Shown here: piece after piece, positions 4,955 through 7,992 of the stretch
How positions within the stretch are numbered: position 1 is the stretch's first letter
Layout: every line of letters begins with the position of its first letter
DNA from: Methanosarcinales archaeon
Lineage (GTDB): Archaea; Halobacteriota; Methanosarcinia; Methanosarcinales; Methanogasteraceae
DNA length: 7,992 bases
Direction: 5' to 3'
Assembly: GCA_030640725.1 (NCBI GenBank)
Contig: DAOWIV010000202.1
Span: 1 to 7,992 of the forward strand
Position numbers and translations under genes: made by a program
Notes under the pieces: model-generated
What the model was told of the DNA's origin: nothing
The model's input: the letters and a program-made list of their open reading frames with translations, nothing else
Database searches by the model: none

Positions 4955-6274
4955 TTATATCCCATACAACTCTTCGAGCCCGTGCTTCACCTTCGACATC
5001 TCGCGCTCGATGGTGCTGAGCATATTCCTGTCGATCCGGTGCCCGCGCAACCGCTCAATAAAAATCAGTGATTTTGTGTGATCTTCCGGAAGAAGCCTCC
5101 ATGTCGGCTTTTCAACATAATAATCAATCCCGCGAGCGTAAGCAAGCATTTCATCCCTGACCGGTTCGCCAATCCACTCGATGTCCACGTAATAATCAAG
5201 CGCATCCATGAGGTTGTTTCTTCCGACGCGTTCCATCAGAAACTCGATCCAGTTCAGCAGTATCACCGCAGTCATCGGATTGTGATCCAGATGCTCCAGA
5301 GCTGCGGAATTCCCGAACGTGGCTTTCGAGACCTCGCCAACGACCTCGCCGACCGGGACCAGATCGTCTGCGGGATTTGGAGTGCCCGCTCCCTCCAGAG
5401 GAACCGCGTTCACCGGGATACCATGCATCATCTCTTCGATCTTCTCCGTAATGATCCGTTCCAGTTCTTCGGAGATGATTTGGTCATTTTCACTCCGGAT
5501 TGTTTCAATCATCTCTGTGAACTCATCAAATCTTGTATTAATTCCTTCGAGCTGTTCATTTGTATTTTCTGATACGCCCACTGCCGCTTGCTGCGAAACC
5601 GCCTCAAAATCATTCTGCATCATGACGATGCTCTCGCCAAGCGAGTTGATGCGCTTTTCCACCTTGTCAAATCGCTCGATGGTCTCGGAATCCCCTTCGC
5701 CCTCGCCAACGAACGGATTCACCTGATTGGACACGATCTCGTACAACGAAAGCAGTTCGAGCACCGACTCGTCCAGCTTGTTAACGGTCTCTCGCATCTC
5801 GTCGGACGCTCGCTGTAGCGCTGATGACGTGACATCGATTTTGGCGAGTTTGCTGCTCAGTTCGTCTATTTTTTCGGCGTTTTCCTTAGCAAGTTCGCTC
5901 TCCACGGGCGCGCCTCCGCCGGATGGTGCACCCATCCCCGGTGCCCCGCCATCTCCAAAGCCGCCCATGTCGTCGCCGAATCCGCCCATGTCACCCATCT
6001 CACCACCAAAACCACCAGGATCGCCCATGCCGGCATCGCCCATCTCACCACCAAAGCCTCCAATATCACCCATATCTCCCATGTCACCGATCTCACCACC
6101 AAAACCACCAGAATCGCCCATATCGCCGCCAAACCCCCCCGCGTCGGGTGATGCATCGAAAGGGCTTGCTGAGTCGGACCTTTTCTTGATGCCGCCGATC
6201 TTCTTTGTAAGAGACTTGCCAGCTGCAAGTCCTTTCAGCTTACCTACTACCCCATCCAGCATAATTATGTTCAT
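4955..6274 (-). CDS. flaD: Archaellum (archaeal flagellum) accessory protein of the FlaC/D/E (ArlC/D/E) family
   Basis: FlaC/D/E (now ArlC/D/E) proteins are cytoplasmic parts of the archaellum motor that receive chemotaxis input through CheF. The 439-residue product has a basic N-terminus (11-32), a Gly/Asp/Met/Phe-rich low-complexity region (45-123) built on G-G-F-G-G-E-M-G-D units, a long helical, probably coiled-coil region (128-285), and a C-terminal Arch_fla_DE-type domain (about 318-383) containing L-L-N-W-I-E-F-L (339-346), V-G-R-N-N-L (350-355) and D-Y-Y-V-D-I-E-W-I (360-368). Inside the helical part, L-L-S-L-Y-E-I-V-S (174-182) followed by N-P-F-V (186-189) is the FlaC-type motif, so C and D/E features are fused, as in many Methanomicrobia. 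The ATG at 6274 has no ribosome-binding site. TTTTAAG at 6299-6293, about 25 bases upstream, would suit a leaderless transcript. ATG 6262 (residue 5) is an alternative start. No other archaellum gene is adjacent, which is unusual. Confidence 0.87.
   Translation of the reverse strand: MNIIMLDGVVGKLKGLAAGKSLTKKIGGIKKRSDSASPFDASPDAGGFGGDMGDSGGFGGEIGDMGDMGDIGGFGGEMGDAGMGDPGGFGGEMGDMGGFGDDMGGFGDGGAPGMGAPSGGGAPVESELAKENAEKIDELSSKLAKIDVTSSALQRASDEMRETVNKLDESVLELLSLYEIVSNQVNPFVGEGEGDSETIERFDKVEKRINSLGESIVMMQNDFEAVSQQAAVGVSENTNEQLEGINTRFDEFTEMIETIRSENDQIISEELERIITEKIEEMMHGIPVNAVPLEGAGTPNPADDLVPVGEVVGEVSKATFGNSAALEHLDHNPMTAVILLNWIEFLMERVGRNNLMDALDYYVDIEWIGEPVRDEMLAYARGIDYYVEKPTWRLLPEDHTKSLIFIERLRGHRIDRNMLSTIEREMSKVKHGLEELYGI
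5906..6142 (-). repeat. Degenerate tandem repeat encoding a Gly-Asp-Met-rich linker
   Basis: On the plus strand the block ATCTCACCACCAAA recurs at 5997, 6042 and 6090, spacings of 45 and 48 bases (both multiples of three), with shorter CCCAT/ATCGCC units between. On the coding strand this gives repeated G-G-F-G-G-E-M-G-D and M-G-D-M-G-D units. The repeats stay in frame, so length variation would alter only the linker between the basic N-terminus and the coiled coil of the archaellum protein. Confidence 0.8.
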
Positions 6275-6693
6275 TTTATATGACTAATGAGACTTAAAAG
6301 TTGTGTTTGCGCGGGGGGTGTCCCATGCGTGGTTTGACTCGAAGTCTCATGCGCCATAATTGTCGGCGCTACGTTACAGATGTTTCCATGAAAACATATA
6401 CCCGTGGCTCTTGTGGCTATCGGCGCTACACGTACGAAACCATGATGCAGAGCCACTTACACAATTTCTTCGTGGTGGAGAGGATCAAGAATGCGTATTT
6501 ATAGTACCAAAGATGCGTTGCACTTTCGGGCGGGCTTGCACTCCTGTTCTGGCGCGCATGGTTCTCTCCGCAAATATCTTTGCACCACACTCGATAGACA
6601 AATGACACTGGTACCTGTGTAATTCGCTCATTTGTTCATCCCTGACCTGTTATTTAACACTGAAACCCCCTGATCGTATCCAGTCCGTCCACA

Positions 6694-6703
6694 ACACTTA
6701 TAT
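6694..6703 (+). promoter_or_regulatory. Candidate TATA box upstream of the nested hairpin
   Basis: ACTTATATTG is a reasonable archaeal TATA box; a start about 25 bases downstream would fall near 6722, immediately before the inverted repeat at 6726. The transcript would then begin with that structure and could read on into the ADP-ribosylglycohydrolase gene at 6887. Confidence 0.4.
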
Positions 6704-6725
6704 TGCAGATATACATTAGAAATGC

Positions 6726-6805
6726 TGACGTTGGTTTTCCATGCGTGTTGAGAACCAACACAAAAGCAATCATCCCATCGTATGGAAGGATTACAACCAA
6801 CGTCA
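6726..6805 (+). ncRNA. Candidate structured RNA or leader element (nested hairpin)
   Basis: TGACGTTGGTT (6726-6736) pairs over 11 bases with AACCAACGTCA (6795-6805). After a seven-base bulge the stem continues: TTCCATGCG (6737-6745) pairs with CGTATGGAA (6779-6787), nine pairs including one G-U. The apical part can form TGTTG/CAACA (6746-6750 and 6756-6760). A competing hairpin is also possible: GTTGGTTTTC (6730-6739) with GAGAACCAAC (6750-6759), ten pairs including one G-U. The T-rich TTATTTTATC (6806-6815) follows the long stem. The layout suits a switch, a short terminated RNA, or a small palindromic element with 11-base terminal repeats; I cannot tell which. Confidence 0.4.
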
Positions 6806-6851
6806 TTATTTTATCTCACTGATTTGCAGGACTCGCCAGCATCACTGCCAT

Positions 6852-6860
6852 GGTTTTAAT
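6852..6860 (+). promoter_or_regulatory. Possible TATA box for a leaderless ADP-ribosylglycohydrolase transcript
   Basis: GGTTTTAAT lies with its centre about 30 bases before the ATG at 6887. There is no ribosome-binding site before that ATG, so a leaderless transcript starting at or near the codon is plausible. Confidence 0.4.
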
Positions 6861-6886
6861 CGCCTCCCGGGTCAAAATGAAATATC

Positions 6887-7798
6887 ATGCGGATACTTAA
6901 CTCGATGTACGGGCAGGCGGTTGGCGACATGCTTGGTGAGCCTCTTGAGGGACTCACCCGCAAGCAGATCAAAGCACGGTGGCGCACAGTCACAGGCTTC
7001 GTCCGCCCGCCATCGATCACCGACGACACAGTAATGACGCACCTTGTTGTGCGGTCGGTCTGCGAGGCTCATAAGGTGGATCGGCACCACATTGCAGGGG
7101 TATTTCTCATGTACCATGCGCGGATACCACGGATGGGACCAACGACTGCGCACGCACTATCGTGTTTCGCAGACGACCCCGGATTCACGCCGACCGCAGG
7201 CACAACCGATGGCGCAGCTATGCGTGCGCCTGCGATTGCGTGGCTGTTTCCGGAGGAGCAGGTCATCCCTGCAACCATCGAATCGTCGCTTGCAACACAT
7301 GGCGCGGATGTTGCGATCGCCGGGGCGTGTGCGATCGCGTGTGCTGTTTCATCAGCGATCAGCGGCGCGGGGATCGAGGAAATCATCCAAGCCGGGATAG
7401 AGGGGGCTGAACACGCATCAAACAATCTTGCGGCCCGCATCCGGGAATCGGTCGGGCTTACATCTGAAAAAGCACTCGAAGATGCCATAGACACGGTCGG
7501 ATGCGGGATCGAGACTATGGAAGCCGTGCCTGCAACATTTGCAGTCATCGCAAGCGAGCAGGACTTCAGGAGCGGCGTGCTTGCTGCGGTAAATCTTGGC
7601 GGGGATGCCGACACCATCGCATCGATGGTCGGCGCAATCCTTGGAGGGATGATGCCGGGCAGGTGCGCCATACCCGGTGAATGGATCGATGCATGTGGGA
7701 AGGGGAATTCTGCGGAAGACGTGGAGACATTGATCCGGGAGTCGTGGAGGTGTATCTCCGAATCAACATTCAGAGATCCCTCAAAATCTCGAAATTGA
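6887..7798 (+). CDS. ADP-ribosylglycohydrolase family protein
   Basis: Members of this DraG/ARH family cleave ADP-ribose from proteins or small molecules using two magnesium ions. The 303-residue protein has the family's motifs in order: G-Q-A-V-G-D-M-L-G-E-P-L-E-G (9-22), the metal-binding T-D-D-T (45-48), A-M-R (111-113) in the segment where relatives carry an N-G-S/A-A-M-R motif (here T-D-G-A-A-M-R), T-H-G-A-D-V-A-I-A-G (137-146), and the second metal motif G-G-D-A-D-T-I-A (238-245). It is all-helical in composition, with no signal peptide. Both metal motifs are intact, so it should be active. The substrate is unknown: DraG reactivates nitrogenase reductase in bacteria, but no nitrogenase or ADP-ribosyltransferase gene is near. 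Start: ATG 6887 has no ribosome-binding site. ATG 6905 (residue 7) would lie directly at the conserved first motif and is less likely. Confidence 0.9.
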   Translation: MRILNSMYGQAVGDMLGEPLEGLTRKQIKARWRTVTGFVRPPSITDDTVMTHLVVRSVCEAHKVDRHHIAGVFLMYHARIPRMGPTTAHALSCFADDPGFTPTAGTTDGAAMRAPAIAWLFPEEQVIPATIESSLATHGADVAIAGACAIACAVSSAISGAGIEEIIQAGIEGAEHASNNLAARIRESVGLTSEKALEDAIDTVGCGIETMEAVPATFAVIASEQDFRSGVLAAVNLGGDADTIASMVGAILGGMMPGRCAIPGEWIDACGKGNSAEDVETLIRESWRCISESTFRDPSKSRN

Positions 7799-7853
7799 CT
7801 TTACCAGTCAGCGAAATGCACTCGGATTTCCGGGCAGTGTCTCTTCCTGCGTA

Positions 7854-7883
7854 ACCGTAAAATAATAACCCCCGGTCAACCGG
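7854..7883 (-). terminator. Terminator-like hairpin after the tRNA-synthetase fragment
   Basis: Read on the minus strand, CCGG-TTGA-CCGG (7883-7872) forms a short GC stem with a four-base loop, followed by GGG and the T-rich TTATTATTTTA. It begins 13 bases past the stop at 7897, a suitable position for a terminator, and lies between two convergent genes. Confidence 0.45.
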
Positions 7884-7896
7884 ATCGCAGGCGCAT

Positions 7897-7992
7897 TCAC
7901 CCCACACAAGTTCCTGCCGGAACCTTGCGCTCTGGCGAAAGCAGGATCGCTCCATCGTGATCAGCCGCAAGGATCATTCCCCGCGACTCAAC
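7897..7992 (-). CDS. metG: C-terminal end of a tRNA-binding OB domain, probably methionyl-tRNA synthetase (partial)
   Basis: The gene enters from the right edge; 31 codons and a TGA (7899-7897) are visible. The peptide reads V-E-S-R-G-M-I-L-A-A-D, then A-I-L-L-S-P-E-R, then V-P-A-G-T. The pattern E-S-x-G-M-(I/L)-L-A-A-x-(6-8)-L-(L/x)-x-P-x-x-x-V-P-x-G is the closing strand region of the EMAP/Arc1p-type tRNA-binding domain at the C-terminus of methionyl-tRNA synthetase, where S-x-G-M precedes the last strands. The same domain also exists as a stand-alone protein or in phenylalanyl-tRNA synthetase beta, so full identity needs the upstream sequence. It ends convergently with the ADP-ribosylglycohydrolase gene, 98 bases away, with a terminator-like hairpin between. 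Confidence 0.72.
   Translation of the reverse strand, partial: VESRGMILAADHDGAILLSPERKVPAGTCVG

Larger units (their letters stand above)
6275..6886. other. Large intergenic region rich in inverted repeats
   Basis: About 610 bp without a gene I can support; open frames here are short, lack ribosome-binding sites and resemble no family. The left half (6287-6456) holds several complementary pairs and a repeated TCGGCGCTAC (6363-6372, 6420-6429). A TATA-like TATTTATA on the plus strand (6496-6503), reading CTATAAATA on the minus strand (6504-6496), lies near the middle. The right part has a TATA-like ACTTATATTG (6694-6703) followed by a nested hairpin (6726-6805), then GGTTTTAAT (6852-6860) just ahead of the next gene. 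No tRNA, insertion sequence or CRISPR repeat is visible. Confidence 0.55.

Noticed and set aside
5997..6120. Regularly spaced repeats that might suggest a CRISPR array
   Set aside because: Units are degenerate, spaced in multiples of three, and encode a Gly-rich linker inside an open frame; there are no unique spacers.
5727..6287. Plus-strand frame rich in Pro-Ser-Ile repeats opposite the archaellum gene
   Set aside because: The repeat is the antisense of the Gly-Asp-Met linker; the opposite strand has clear FlaC and FlaD/E motifs and the right start context.
6741..7034. 97-codon plus-strand frame overlapping the start of the ADP-ribosylglycohydrolase
   Set aside because: It runs through the nested hairpin and then overlaps the conserved first motifs of the enzyme in another frame; no family resemblance.
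7069..7671. 200-codon minus-strand frame opposite the ADP-ribosylglycohydrolase
   Set aside because: Ala/Ser-rich antisense of a conserved enzyme with intact motifs; no independent support.
7796..7810. TGACT/AGTCA hairpin at the stop codon of the ADP-ribosylglycohydrolase gene
   Set aside because: Only five base pairs and no T-run after it, so I do not call it a terminator.
7770..7970. 66-codon minus-strand frame at the right edge
   Set aside because: It overlaps in a different frame the 31-codon peptide that matches the end of a tRNA-binding domain, and itself shows no recognisable motif.

Overview
The window looks like chromosomal DNA from a methyl-coenzyme-M-reductase-bearing euryarchaeon, most likely in or near the Methanosarcinales/ANME-2 part of the tree. 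Three things support this. The minus strand carries the start of an mcr operon in the order mcrB-mcrD-(mcrC). A heme gene of the alternative (Ahb, siroheme-derived) pathway is present, which fits a cytochrome-containing methane-metabolising lineage. Promoters and start signals are archaeal: TTTATATA-type boxes, AGGAGG/GAGGG ribosome-binding sites and some apparently leaderless genes. Species-level placement, and the choice between methanogen and methanotroph, cannot be made from this sequence alone.

Layout. Positions 1-1838 (minus): the first codons of a probable mcrC, then mcrD and mcrB, with a strong archaeal promoter near 2028-2040 and a leader of roughly 170 nt that can form hairpins. Positions 2041-2406: a divergent intergenic region with no convincing gene, containing a hairpin plus T-run on the plus strand. 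Positions 2407-4043 (plus): an iron-sulfur flavoprotein gene directly followed by ahbD (heme b synthase, radical SAM/SPASM). Positions 4136-4893 (plus): a possible 14-residue leader ORF overlapping the start of an exported protein with two apparent OB-like repeats and a PGF-CTERM-like archaeosortase sorting signal. Positions 4955-6274 (minus): a single-gene ArlC/D/E-type archaellum (archaeal flagellum) accessory protein with a Gly/Asp/Met repeat region, convergent with the preceding gene. Positions 6275-6886: about 610 bp without a convincing gene but rich in inverted repeats, including an 80-nt nested hairpin just after a TATA-like box. Positions 6887-7798 (plus): an ADP-ribosylglycohydrolase-family gene. 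Positions 7897-7992 (minus): the C-terminal end of what looks like methionyl-tRNA synthetase (tRNA-binding OB domain), followed by a small terminator-like hairpin.

How the genes relate. McrB, McrD and McrC belong to the terminal methane-forming (or first methane-activating) enzyme and its assembly. The flavoprotein and AhbD form a plausible electron-donor/heme-synthesis pair, since AhbD needs reducing equivalents, and heme would feed membrane cytochromes. The exported OB protein may be only a neighbour. The archaellum protein, the ADP-ribosylglycohydrolase and the tRNA synthetase show no obvious functional link to the mcr or heme genes. No mobile element, CRISPR array, tRNA or rRNA was found. 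The main points of interest are noncoding: structured leaders and inverted-repeat elements in the two large intergenic regions.
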